Shown: positions 1 through 8,346, numbered from the stretch's first letter. The stretch: 23,290 nucleotides of DNA from JBFXAN01 sp050184225 (GCA_050184225.1 JBFXAN010000097.1:1-23290), one strand, 5' to 3'. A program made the numbers and translations. The notes: generated from the letters alone by a model not told the origin.

Positions 1-951
1 ATCGCCGGTGCTCAATTGCAGGTCACGGATGACCATCCGCCGTTGGTTGGGTCCGCTGATACCCAACCCCAGCCGGATCGCCTCTCGAATCTGGCGGTAG
101 GTCCACGGGTCGTCGGTCAGTGAGCATTCTGGGTAGCGGCGCAGCACGTCGATCGCGGCCGTGTCTGTCGCGATTCGATCGCCGGATGCAAGGATCACGT
201 TTGGGCGGCGGACGATGCCGTAGCAGGGGCCACCACGGACGAAGACGCTACGTCCGTCGACCAGCACGAGGTCCGGCTGGACGACGGACGCCAGCTCGGC
301 GACACGCGCTTCGATCTGGCCGCCGAAGTGCAGCCGCGCCCGGTGCCGCGGGCGGATTGCACCGACGATCAGCTTCAGGCTGATCGAGAACTTCGTCAGC
401 CAGTGCGTCTTCAGGCAGCAGGCGAAGATCAGCCGGTCGCATTCGAGCATCGGCCGCGCCACTTCGACCCAGCCGAACCGCCGGCCGCGCGTCCGTACGG
501 GTGTCCAGTGCTCGTCTCCGAAGACGGCGACCGCCGCGCCCTCGCGGCGGCAGGCGTCGAAGACGCCGGTGCGCTGCATCTCGTAGCGGGAGTTCGTCGG
601 TGGGTGTCGTGTGCTTTCGCCGACGGTGATGTGTCCGGCGCCGTAGTCGCGGAGCAGCCGGATCAGGGCGATGAGGAAGGGAATGTCGGTAGAGTTCGGC
701 GGCGGGTCGCCGGAATTGAAGTTCGGTTTGATCGTGATCCGGTCGCCGGGACGGATGATTTTGCTGAAACCACCGATTGCCTCAACCGCCGTATGCACGG
801 CCTGGATGAGATGCGCATCGGGATTGGTGGGACGTTCCCGCGCCCAGCCATTGAATGGCGTCCGCAGGGAGTACCCAGGTTCGGGCGGCGCCATGTTGAT
901 CTGGGAGACGAGGGCATGACCGTCGCAGTCTGTCAGCCGGTTCGAATGCAT
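1..951 (-). CDS. DUF362 domain-containing protein (3' end beyond window)
   Basis: The frame stays open from an ATG at 951 to the left edge (317 codons, no stop), so the C-terminus is missing. The translation has the DUF362 layout: a strand reading DRITIKPNFNSG near residue 70, a GAGHITVGEST segment near 110, then a CDRLIFACCLKTHW segment near 180 corresponding to the family's 'lpKxKtH', and PDLVLVDG followed by an ASGDRIATDTAAID block near 265-280. DUF362 proteins are of uncertain function; some carry ferredoxin-like cysteine motifs, but none is visible in this part. It lies 22 nt after the mrfB-like stop and is probably the last gene visible in that operon. The start is uncertain: only a GAGG one base from the ATG is present, and Met20 (ATG at 894) is an alternative. 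Family call is firm; role unknown. Confidence 0.82.
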   Translation of the reverse strand, partial: MHSNRLTDCDGHALVSQINMAPPEPGYSLRTPFNGWARERPTNPDAHLIQAVHTAVEAIGGFSKIIRPGDRITIKPNFNSGDPPPNSTDIPFLIALIRLLRDYGAGHITVGESTRHPPTNSRYEMQRTGVFDACRREGAAVAVFGDEHWTPVRTRGRRFGWVEVARPMLECDRLIFACCLKTHWLTKFSISLKLIVGAIRPRHRARLHFGGQIEARVAELASVVQPDLVLVDGRSVFVRGGPCYGIVRRPNVILASGDRIATDTAAIDVLRRYPECSLTDDPWTYRQIREAIRLGLGISGPNQRRMVIRDLQLSTGD

Positions 952-973
952 GCCTCGATTGGAGCATGACGGT

Positions 974-2347
974 TCAGTCTGACTCAACGCGGATGCCGGA
1001 ACGCCGCGCGCGCGGCCGACGGGTTTCGGCACTTCGCTCCACCTGCTTGTTCAGACGCTGCTCGATCCGGGCGACCCGCCGCTGCAATTGATCCCGGTCG
1101 GCGGCGGCGCGGGCGTAGCCCATCCGCGCGTGATGCTGCTCGATCAGCGCGAGCGCCCGTTCGCAGGCCGCGCGGGCCGCAGGCAGATCCTTGGTCACGT
1201 GCTCGCAGTACTTCGCGATCTCCAGCAGCGGATAGAGCGAACGGTTGTCCGGCCGGTTGGCGACGCGATACCACACGGCCAGCGCGTCATGAGGGCGGTC
1301 CATGCGCTTGTAGAGCAGCGACACGCGCCGCTCGCACTCCTCCCGCTCGACCGGCCGCAGGTCGGCGCAATCAAGCGCCGCCTCGAAGTGCTCGACCGCC
1401 TCCTCCAGCGACCCATCCTGCTCGCAGGCGCGGCCGAGCGCCAGCCGGTCACCGCCGTCGCGCAGGCCGTCGCCCCGCCAGACGTGCGCCAGATGTGCCG
1501 CCAGCGTTACCAGCGAGAGGACATCGAGCGCGTTGTGCTCGAAGACGGGCAGCAGCGCCCGGAACCGGCGGGTGCGCACATAGCGGAAGTAGACGCTCGG
1601 GATCTCCCAACCGGGAATGTCCTCCTGCCGTATCAAACCGAGGAATTGTCGTTCGAGCTCCTGAAGGCGACAGGAGGGAATGCGGTCGCGGTAGAGGCGG
1701 CGGGCCGGGTGCAGCAGGTCGAGGTGGGCGAGGTCGCTGAGGCCACGGCGAATGCGCGTCATGCGGATGCGTGTTTGGAGGAGCGGCATATCGAATGTCT
1801 TGCCGTTGAAGGTGACGACACCCTCGAAGTCGGCGAGGTAGTCGGTGAGGGCGCGGATCATCGCCTCTTCGCCGTCAAAGTCTTCGAGGAAGTACTGCCG
1901 CAGGCGGAAATGACCGTCGAGGAAGTGACCCATGCCGATCAGGAATGCGACTGTCCCCGTGCCGCCGGCCAATCCCGTCGTCTCCGTATCCAGGAATGCG
2001 ACCTTGCGCAGATCGACGGCGGCCAGCGCCGCGTCCCGTCCCAGCCGGGCGAGGAGTGCCGGCGCGATGTCGAGCGTCCGGCCGAGTGGCAGCGCGCCGT
2101 GCTCGTGCTCCAGCTCGAAGCGCTGCTCGACGACGAACACCCGGCCGGACGGCGTGTCCTGCCAGAATCCTGGGAGATAGTGCGCGACGCCGAGGTCATT
2201 GCCGGATGCCCGCGGCGCGGCTGCCGGTGCAGTGACGGAGGGTGCGACAATCTGCGCTTCGGGTCGCTTGCCGGACCCCAGCGTCTCCCGCAGCCGCTCT
2301 CGCAGGCGCTCCCGCGCGTCCACTCCCACGCCTCGATCGTCGATCAT
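974..2347 (-). CDS. mrfB: MrfB/YprB-like DEDD-family 3'-5' exonuclease with TPR-like C-terminus
   Basis: A 457-aa protein matching the YprB/MrfB ribonuclease-H-like exonucleases. Visible catalytic residues are D120 and E122 in DTETTGLAGG, D186 in FNGKTFDMPLL, and H271/D275 in EHNALDVLSL, so the DEDD acidic set plus a histidine is complete. Residues about 290-420 are helical with TPR-like spacing (LEEAVEHFEAAL, PHDALAVWYRV, LPAARAACERAL). In Bacillus, MrfB acts with the helicase MrfA in a UvrA-independent repair route for mitomycin C damage; function here is inferred from homology and from sharing an operon with an MrfA-like helicase. The start codon follows the Uma2 stop directly (TAGATG), with no clear Shine-Dalgarno, suggesting translational coupling. 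The N-terminal 50 residues are variable and Arg/Ala-rich. Confidence 0.88.
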   Translation of the reverse strand: MIDDRGVGVDARERLRERLRETLGSGKRPEAQIVAPSVTAPAAAPRASGNDLGVAHYLPGFWQDTPSGRVFVVEQRFELEHEHGALPLGRTLDIAPALLARLGRDAALAAVDLRKVAFLDTETTGLAGGTGTVAFLIGMGHFLDGHFRLRQYFLEDFDGEEAMIRALTDYLADFEGVVTFNGKTFDMPLLQTRIRMTRIRRGLSDLAHLDLLHPARRLYRDRIPSCRLQELERQFLGLIRQEDIPGWEIPSVYFRYVRTRRFRALLPVFEHNALDVLSLVTLAAHLAHVWRGDGLRDGGDRLALGRACEQDGSLEEAVEHFEAALDCADLRPVEREECERRVSLLYKRMDRPHDALAVWYRVANRPDNRSLYPLLEIAKYCEHVTKDLPAARAACERALALIEQHHARMGYARAAADRDQLQRRVARIEQRLNKQVERSAETRRPRARRSGIRVESD

Positions 2348-2884
2348 CTACGCGAACAACTCGTCCAGATTGATGCTCACGCCGGGGAGCGCCACCGGCC
2401 TGACCGTGCCGCCATGGAGCAGTTCCTCTCGGTACGTTCCATCCGGCTGCCGCCGCCAGATGGTCAGCGTCCGCTCATAGGGATGCAACCGCCAGATCTC
2501 CAGGTCGCCGCGAAGCCGGTACTCCGGGAACTTCGTGTCGACATCGTATTCACCAGTCGAGGGCGACCAGACTTCAACGACGAGTGGCACTGGTTGGGCG
2601 TACACCTCGAACTGATCGTCGTCGAGTGTAGTCACGAGAGACTCTGGCAATACGGTCAGGTCGGGAACGTAGCATGTCTCTGACGAGACACGCAGTCGCG
2701 TACCGCCGATGCTCCACTCCCGCCAATCCAACTGACGGACGAGCATCGCGAGAAGCCTTCTCGTCGTCCGTCCATGTCGCACCGTCGTCAGCGGCTTCGC
2801 ACGCAAACGTCCACACTCAAGCTCCCACTTCCCTTCCGGGTCTTCGAGCGCGACACGTTGGTAGGTCTCAAAGCTGATTGACAT
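2348..2884 (-). CDS. Uma2 family (DUF820) putative restriction-like endonuclease
   Basis: A 178-aa protein with the Uma2/DUF820 PD-(D/E)XK pattern: P74-D75 in YVPDLTVLP, E104 in VVEVWSPSTGEYD, K118 in DTKFPEYRLRG, followed by the usual DLEIWRLHPYERTLTIWR strand and a closing ALPGVSINLDELFA. It is the usual length for the family. A Shine-Dalgarno AAGGGA lies 7 nt before the ATG. The family has a nuclease fold and is very abundant in Chloroflexota and cyanobacteria, but its cellular role is not established. It sits between the MrfA-like helicase (14 nt upstream) and the MrfB-like exonuclease (immediately downstream), which is unusual for that pair. All nuclease residues I can identify are present, so it is probably active rather than a relic. 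Confidence 0.88.
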   Translation of the reverse strand: MSISFETYQRVALEDPEGKWELECGRLRAKPLTTVRHGRTTRRLLAMLVRQLDWREWSIGGTRLRVSSETCYVPDLTVLPESLVTTLDDDQFEVYAQPVPLVVEVWSPSTGEYDVDTKFPEYRLRGDLEIWRLHPYERTLTIWRRQPDGTYREELLHGGTVRPVALPGVSINLDELFA

Positions 2885-2898
2885 CGAGAGTTCCCTTA

Positions 2899-5430
2899 TT
2901 ACTCGTACTCATAGCGGTCAGATTCGTATAAGTCCTGATCAAAGTCCACTGAACCCTCAAAATACTCCGAGCTAGAGTCATCGTGACTGACATCGTAAGC
3001 TTCGGTCCGACTTATTCCGCTAATCTGCGGAAAATTGAATTCGTTCAACTCGGTATTGGTCCAGAAAAATCGATTACGATCCTCTTCGTAATGATCACGT
3101 CGCTCCTTTTCATCAGCGAATGTGCCATAATCACCTCTAGCCAGTGGCCCCACCCATTCAGAGCGAATGGTATCTCTTCCCAATAGCCTGCTGAGAATCG
3201 CCAGCGCGGCGTGCTTCGGGTCGCCGCCCACCTCGTTGGCCGGTCCGACGCAGGACGGGCAGCCAGAGTCGCAGGGGCAGCGGGCGGCAAGGTCGCGGGC
3301 CGCCGCCAGCAGGTCGTTGTGGATCGTGAAGAGTTGATCGGCGAAGCCGACGCCGCCCGGTACCGATTCGTAGATGAAGATCGTCGGGCAGCCGGTGAAC
3401 GGCGACTTCACCTCCGTCACGACGCGCACGTCGCGCGGGTCGCACATCAGGAAGAGGGGCGCGACGTTGACCAGCAGGTTGCCCAGGCCCCAGAGGCCGG
3501 ACTGCATGGTGTCACCGCGCAGTGTCTCCGTCGCGTCCGGCTGAAGGGAGAGCCAATAGGCGGTTGTGTGCACATCTTCTTGCGGCAGATGGATCTTGCC
3601 CCAGCCGACGTTCTCGTGCGTTTCCAGCTTGATCTTCTTGAAGATTGTCGGCTGGTAGCTGACTTTGACTTCGCCGCGCGACGCCGTCGCACCGGGGAGC
3701 TCGATCGACTCCGTATCCTCCAGCACCCTCAGGTCGACGGCGATCTCCGCGTCGGTGTAGTAGTCCACGTCCACAGGGCGGACGTAGGCTTTCTTCTCCT
3801 CCCAATCGAGCCGGTCGACGTGGAATTGGCGACCGCCGTGGAAGTAGATCGCCTCGTCATGGAGATAGAGTGGTGCGGATGGCCGGTCCATCTCCCCGAT
3901 GACGCGCGGCTTCGGTCCCTGCTCGATCACGACGAAGTTGTCGATCGAGGCGCTGCGCAGCGAGACCTGCTCCGCCGGATACGTCTCCGCCATCCAGTAG
4001 TAGCGGGAGCCGGCCCGGTGCAGTACATCCTCATCCACGAGGATCTCGAACGTCGGGTCGCTGTGCGGACCGAAGCGCTCGCCGGCGTCGAAGGGCAACT
4101 CGAAGGCGGCGCATTTCAAGTGGCTGACGATGATGTCGAAGTTGTCCGGGTTGATCAGGCCGGCCTCCGGCGCCCCTTCGAGCACGAACTCCGGATGCGA
4201 GGCGATGTACTGGTTGAGCGGGCTGGAGTTGGTGACCATCACGGCGAAGGCAAGGTCGTGCCGCCGGCCCGCCCGGCCGAACTGCTGCCAGGTGCTGGCG
4301 ACGGAGCCGGGATAGCCCATCAGCACCGCTGCCTCGAGTCCGCCGATGTCGATCCCCAACTCGAGCGCGTTGGTGGCGACGACACCGCGCACCGTGCCGT
4401 CGCGCAGGCCGCGCTCGATCTCGCGTCGTTCGAGGGGAAGATAGCCACCGCGGTAGCCGCGTATCCGTTCCGGGTCGCCGGCACGCCGCTTGATCGACCC
4501 GCGCAGGTAGGTGAGGAGCACTTCGACGCTGGTGCGGCTGGGGGCGAAGACGATCGTCTGGACGCCGCGCTCCAGCAGGCGGGCGGCGATTCGGCGTGCC
4601 TCGCCCATCGCGCCGCGGCGAATGCCCAATTCGCGGTTCACGACCGGCGGGTTGTAGAGCGCGACGACCCGTTCGCCCCGCGGGGCGCCGTTCTCGTCGA
4701 TCAGCTGCATCGGCGTGCCGGTGAGCTTCTCGGCCAGGTCCCGCGGGTTGGCGATCGTCGCCGAGCAGCAGATGAAGGTGGGGTTCGAACCGTAGAATGC
4801 GCAGATGCGGCGGAGCCGGCGGATGACGTTGGCGACGTGGCTGCCGAAGACACCGCGATAGCCGTGCAGTTCGTCGATGACGATGTAGCGCAGGTTCTCG
4901 AAGAGTTTGGTCCACTTGGTGTGGTGGGGGAGCACACCCGTATGCAGCATGTCCGGATTGGTGACGACGATGTGCCCGGCGGAGCGCACGGCGCGGCGGG
5001 CATCGGCGGGCGTGTCGCCGTCGTAGGTGTACGTCTTGATGTCCTCGCCGATCTCGGTGATCAGGCCGTGCAGTTCGGCCATCTGGTCTTGAGCGAGCGC
5101 CTTCGTCGGGAAGAGATAGATGGCGCGGGTCGAAGGGTCGGCCAGGATCGAGTTGAGCACGGGGATGTTGTAGCAGAGGGTCTTGCCGGAAGCGGTCGGT
5201 GTGACGACGACGACGTTGGCGCCGTCGAGCACCGCTGAAACCGCCGCCGCCTGGTGCGAGTACGGCTCGACGATCCCCCGCGTCTGGAGCGCGCGAACGA
5301 GCCGCCGATCGAGCCGGGAGTCAAACGCGCCAAACGCCGCCGGTCGCGCGGGTATCCGGTGCCAGACGGCGAAGTTGCGGCCGTGCTCCGGCGACTCCCG
5401 GATCTCCTGCAGTGCTTCCGCAAGGCCCAT
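2899..5430 (-). CDS. mrfA: MrfA/YprA-like DEAD/DEAH-box helicase with DUF1998 zinc-binding domain
   Basis: An 843-aa superfamily 2 helicase from the ATG at 5430. Motifs in order: Walker A TPTASGKT (77-84), FPTKALAQDQ (motif Ia), TNPDMLHTG (Ib), DELH (186-189, motif II), CCSATIANP (III), TNALELGIDIGGLEA (V) and QQFGRAGRR (383-390, VI). The C-terminal DUF1998/MZB domain ends in CPCDSGCPSC (718-727), a C-x-C-x3-C-x2-C zinc site. With the adjacent MrfB-like exonuclease this matches the Bacillus MrfAB repair pair. After the zinc site is an approximately 94-residue acidic, Tyr/Asp/Glu/Ser-rich tail, encoded by markedly AT-richer DNA (2899-3183). The frame remains open to a GTG at 5490, but neither start has a good ribosome-binding site; I chose the ATG because family similarity seems to begin just after it. 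Confidence 0.9.
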   Translation of the reverse strand: MGLAEALQEIRESPEHGRNFAVWHRIPARPAAFGAFDSRLDRRLVRALQTRGIVEPYSHQAAAVSAVLDGANVVVVTPTASGKTLCYNIPVLNSILADPSTRAIYLFPTKALAQDQMAELHGLITEIGEDIKTYTYDGDTPADARRAVRSAGHIVVTNPDMLHTGVLPHHTKWTKLFENLRYIVIDELHGYRGVFGSHVANVIRRLRRICAFYGSNPTFICCSATIANPRDLAEKLTGTPMQLIDENGAPRGERVVALYNPPVVNRELGIRRGAMGEARRIAARLLERGVQTIVFAPSRTSVEVLLTYLRGSIKRRAGDPERIRGYRGGYLPLERREIERGLRDGTVRGVVATNALELGIDIGGLEAAVLMGYPGSVASTWQQFGRAGRRHDLAFAVMVTNSSPLNQYIASHPEFVLEGAPEAGLINPDNFDIIVSHLKCAAFELPFDAGERFGPHSDPTFEILVDEDVLHRAGSRYYWMAETYPAEQVSLRSASIDNFVVIEQGPKPRVIGEMDRPSAPLYLHDEAIYFHGGRQFHVDRLDWEEKKAYVRPVDVDYYTDAEIAVDLRVLEDTESIELPGATASRGEVKVSYQPTIFKKIKLETHENVGWGKIHLPQEDVHTTAYWLSLQPDATETLRGDTMQSGLWGLGNLLVNVAPLFLMCDPRDVRVVTEVKSPFTGCPTIFIYESVPGGVGFADQLFTIHNDLLAAARDLAARCPCDSGCPSCVGPANEVGGDPKHAALAILSRLLGRDTIRSEWVGPLARGDYGTFADEKERRDHYEEDRNRFFWTNTELNEFNFPQISGISRTEAYDVSHDDSSSEYFEGSVDFDQDLYESDRYEYE

Positions 5431-5564
5431 GCCGCACCCGTGTCCGCTCCACTCGCACACCTGTTCGGTGTTGTAGCTCAGTGTAAGCACGGCATCGACC
5501 GGCGGACAAGCTCAGACATCGCGGGCTTTCCATCTGACTCCACATAACCGACGATGGGGTGACG

Positions 5565-6146
5565 ATGCCGGACGAAGCGATTGCCGCCGCACACGAACGC
5601 GCCGTCGAGCAGGTGATGAGCGACGAGCATCTGCTCGGCACGCTCCCCGATGACCTGTCCCAGGCGCTGCTCGACTGGGTGATCGCGCGGTATGACCAGG
5701 CGGCGGCAGATGCGCCCGGCGTCGATACCTTCAAGAGCAGGGCAGACGCAATCCGCCATCAGGCTCGAACCATTGCCGATGCGAGTGCCGAGGCAGGCGA
5801 TGACCGTGCGGCGCTGCTGGCCCGCCTGCGCGCAGCGGACGCTGTCGCCGATGAAGCGCGGCCTCAGCCGGCCGGCGATGGTCAGCCACCGCCAACGGAG
5901 GCGGCTCCGGCCCCGCTTATCGAATCCGAGACGTCCGGGCCGGCGCCCGCACTGCCGGCGCCACCGCCGCCGCACGCGGCCAACGATGATGCCGTGGTTC
6001 ACGGCACGCCGGTCGCCCGACCTCGCGATTCCGTCGCCATGCCGAAGCAACGGCGCCGCCCATCGATCGCTATCGCGGTTCGGACCTCGTTGAAGCACGC
6101 GTATGATCGGTTCCGTGCCCTGATGCGGCCGGGAGGCGCCCGATGA
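5565..6146 (+). CDS. hypothetical protein, helical N-terminus and Pro/Ala-rich linker
   Basis: I do not recognise this 193-aa protein. Residues 1-95 are charged and probably all helical (for example ALLDWVIARYDQAAAD and DDRAALLARLRAADAVADEA). About 97-135 is Pro/Ala-rich and probably disordered, and the C-terminal 40 residues are basic (PKQRRRPSIAIAVR, SLKHAYDRFRALMRP). No signal peptide or membrane segment is seen. The start at 5565 is favoured because GGGG lies 5 nt upstream; a GTG two codons earlier overlaps that site. Its stop overlaps the next ATG (ATGA), so it is coupled to the phospholipase D-like gene and probably works with it. An opposing minus-strand frame covers the same DNA, but the ATGA junction and ribosome-binding site support this strand. 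Confidence 0.68.
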   Translation: MPDEAIAAAHERAVEQVMSDEHLLGTLPDDLSQALLDWVIARYDQAAADAPGVDTFKSRADAIRHQARTIADASAEAGDDRAALLARLRAADAVADEARPQPAGDGQPPPTEAAPAPLIESETSGPAPALPAPPPPHAANDDAVVHGTPVARPRDSVAMPKQRRRPSIAIAVRTSLKHAYDRFRALMRPGGAR

Positions 6147-7285
6147 CATCACGACGAACCAGACTGCTGCTGTTCGTTGTGCTCGCCGCGCTGTTCATTG
6201 CGGCGGCGCTCGCCGGCATCCTGCTGCGAAACCAGTCGCAGGAGCAGGTCTCGATCCCGACTCCCGCGCCATCGGGGCTGTACGAGGTCCGCTTCACGAC
6301 GCCGCAGCGCACCGGCACGCCGCCGAGCGGCAGCAGCGGCCGGCTGGACGAACGCCTTGTCGAGATCATCGACGCCGCCCAGCAATCGGTGGATGTCGCC
6401 GCGTATGACTTTGGCTTGCAAAACGTCGCCGACGCGCTGATCCGCGCGCGCGACCGCGGCGTTGACGTACGCATCGTCACGGATACCGACAACCTCGAGA
6501 ATGAGCCGTTGCAGGCGGCCGCCAAGGCCGGGATTCCGATCGTCGACGATCAGCGCGGTGCTTTGATGCATCACAAGTTCGCCGTGATCGACGGCCGCAT
6601 TGTCGTGACGGGCGCCTGGAACTTCGCGGAGCGTGACACGTTCCGGCACAACAACAACACGGTCGTCTTCGACTCCGCCGCGCTCGCACGCAACTTCACC
6701 AACGAGTTCGAGAAGATGTTCGACGGCCACGCCTTCGGGCCGACGAAACCGAAGGATGTACCCAATCCAGTGATCGAGCAGTCCGGCACCCGCATCGAAA
6801 CACGCTTCGCCTCGGAGCAGGAGGTCGTGCCGGCGATTCTCGACCGTCTCGAAGCGGCGCAGTCATCGATCGTCTTCATGGCCTTCTCCTTCACGCTGGA
6901 CGATGTCGGTATGGCCTTGCTCGAACGTGGTCAGGATGGCGTCGGCGTCTGGGGTGTGGTGGAATCGACCGGCTCCCAGACGCAGTTCAGCGAATTCTCG
7001 CGGCTCAAGGGCCTCTCGCCGGACGGGACCCGTCCACCGTTCCCCGGCTGCGACGCGGGACCGCCGGTGCTCCAGGATGGCAATCCCTTCCTCATGCATC
7101 ACAAGGTCTTCGTGATCGACGAACGGACGGTGATCGTCGGTTCCTTCAACTTCACCGCCAACGCCGCCGACGACAACGACGAGGCCCTGTTGATCGTGGA
7201 CGACGCTGAGATGGCGCGGCAATTCCTCGCCGAGTTCTGCCGTGTCTACAACGTTGCCGTGGAGCGTGAGAAAGCGGGGCGCTGA
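6143..7285 (+). CDS. membrane-anchored phospholipase D-like protein with two HKD motifs
   Basis: A 380-aa PLD-superfamily protein. Residues 7-28 form one hydrophobic helix after an Arg-rich start (TSRRTR), so it is a membrane anchor or uncleaved signal with the rest outside. Both catalytic motifs are intact: H143-x-K145-x4-D150 in MHHKFAVIDGR followed by GAWNF, and H319-x-K321-x4-D326 in MHHKVFVIDER followed by GSFNF. The two halves repeat the same fold (SVDVAAYDF and SIVFMAFSF strands), so one chain can form the whole active site. Members include nucleases, phospholipases and phosphatidyltransferases; the short compact form most resembles secreted or envelope nuclease-like PLDs, but the substrate cannot be told. 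The ATG overlaps the stop of the upstream gene. Confidence 0.88.
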   Translation: MTSRRTRLLLFVVLAALFIAAALAGILLRNQSQEQVSIPTPAPSGLYEVRFTTPQRTGTPPSGSSGRLDERLVEIIDAAQQSVDVAAYDFGLQNVADALIRARDRGVDVRIVTDTDNLENEPLQAAAKAGIPIVDDQRGALMHHKFAVIDGRIVVTGAWNFAERDTFRHNNNTVVFDSAALARNFTNEFEKMFDGHAFGPTKPKDVPNPVIEQSGTRIETRFASEQEVVPAILDRLEAAQSSIVFMAFSFTLDDVGMALLERGQDGVGVWGVVESTGSQTQFSEFSRLKGLSPDGTRPPFPGCDAGPPVLQDGNPFLMHHKVFVIDERTVIVGSFNFTANAADDNDEALLIVDDAEMARQFLAEFCRVYNVAVEREKAGR

Positions 7286-7310
7286 GCGGAGGCCGGACGC
7301 TGATGGCAAT

Positions 7311-7386
7311 ATGTCATCCTGAGCGGAGCGAAGGATCTCAGATGCACGAAAACCTCCGAGATCCTTCGCTCCGCTCAGGATGACAT
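7311..7386. repeat. 29-bp perfect inverted repeat, CCTGAGCGGAGCGAAGGATC type
   Basis: Arms 7311-7339 and 7358-7386 are exact reverse complements (29 of 29) with an 18-nt loop. It sits in the 155-bp gap between the PLD gene (plus) and the PAC2 gene (minus), so transcripts from both sides could fold it. It probably acts as a two-way terminator or mRNA 3'-end stabiliser. There is no T-run, so intrinsic termination is not proven. The arm sequence is of a kind seen as a dispersed repeat in many unrelated genomes. Confidence 0.9.
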
Positions 7387-7440
7387 GTCGCGCGTGACTT
7401 TCCTCTGCGCCGTGACGTTCGCCATGCCGGTATAGGCCGG

Positions 7441-8346
7441 TTAGGCTTCGTCGTCGTCCTCTTCCTGCGTCCGAAGAAAGGACTCGAGATCGCGGATGAT
7501 CTCTTCCGCGCTGGGCAGCGCGCCCGTCGGCTCAGACGAGATCGGTTCGTCGTCTTCCCCCTCGTCGACGCGACGCTCCAGCGCGCGCAGCATCCCGGTC
7601 GCGCGGCGGTCGTTGGCGATCGCCTGGTCCACCTGGCGCTGGAAGAACGAGGCGGCTGCTTCGAGCCGGCGGAGGTCGAGGTCGAGCTCCAGGATCCGCG
7701 TCACGGCGCGGACCAGCGCCAGCGCCGCCTTCGGGTTGGCCGTCGTCGGCAGGTATTGAGGCACCGCCGCCCACAGGCTGAACGAGGGAAGTCCGGACCG
7801 GCGGGCGAAGTCGTGGATCAGGGAGGTCATCCCCGAAGGGCCTTCATAGCTCGACGGCGTCGCACCGATCTCGACAATCCGCTCAGTCAGCTCCGGCGTT
7901 GTCGCGAAGCCGGAGATCGGCACCGGCCGCGTGTGGATCGTGTCGCCCATGAAGGCGCCGAGCGTGACGAGCGTGGTCACGCCCATCGTCTGCGCCAGAT
8001 CCAGGACGGTGTCGCCGTAACTTCGCCATTGGATCTCCGGCTCTTTTGCCACCATCAGGATCAGGTCGCGTGTCTTCTCCGGATCGGTGTGGAAGAACGC
8101 ATCGTGGCTGGGCCATGTGATCTGACGTTCGCCGCCGTTGAGACGAACCACCGGGCGGGTGGTGCTGAAGTTGTGGTAGTGTTCCGCGTCGATCGACGCA
8201 AAGCGCTGACCGGGCAGCCGCCGCACCAACCAGCGCACCGCCGCCGACGCCGCCTCGCCGCCGTCGTTCCAACCGGTGAACGCGGCAATCAGCGCCGGAT
8301 TGCGTAACTCCGGCCGGCGGTCAAGCTTCAGTCCGTGCGCCGCCAT
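7441..8346 (-). CDS. PAC2 family protein (proteasome assembly chaperone-like)
   Basis: A 301-aa PAC2-family protein: RPELRNPALIAAFTGWNDGG at the N-terminus is the hallmark strand, followed by SAAVRWLV, a DAEHYHNFSTTRPVV segment, LVTLGAFMGDT near 145, and SSYEGPSGMTSLIHDFARR near 180. The C-terminal part is a helical segment with an acidic tail (EEIIRDLESFLRTQEEDDDEA). The family is named after eukaryotic proteasome assembly chaperone 2; bacterial members are of unknown function. I start it at the ATG at 8346 because a strong AAGGAGG lies 6 nt upstream; an in-frame ATG at 8367 lies before that site and is unlikely. It is downstream of two small minus-strand genes, separated by a repeat. Confidence 0.88.
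   Translation of the reverse strand: MAAHGLKLDRRPELRNPALIAAFTGWNDGGEAASAAVRWLVRRLPGQRFASIDAEHYHNFSTTRPVVRLNGGERQITWPSHDAFFHTDPEKTRDLILMVAKEPEIQWRSYGDTVLDLAQTMGVTTLVTLGAFMGDTIHTRPVPISGFATTPELTERIVEIGATPSSYEGPSGMTSLIHDFARRSGLPSFSLWAAVPQYLPTTANPKAALALVRAVTRILELDLDLRRLEAAASFFQRQVDQAIANDRRATGMLRALERRVDEGEDDEPISSEPTGALPSAEEIIRDLESFLRTQEEDDDEA

Noticed and set aside
328..969. 213-codon plus-strand open frame at the left end
   Set aside because: The opposite strand encodes DUF362 motifs without interruption to the window edge.
1088..2683. 531-codon plus-strand open frame
   Set aside because: Antisense to the MrfB-like and Uma2 genes, which have clear family motifs; the long frame is a by-product of high GC and has no recognisable domain.
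3211..5238. 675-codon plus-strand open frame
   Set aside because: Antisense to the helicase with all its motifs; Val/Asp/Arg-rich composition typical of a shadow frame.
5478..6152. 224-codon minus-strand open frame
   Set aside because: The plus strand has a Shine-Dalgarno, a protein-like helical composition and an ATGA overlap with the PLD gene.
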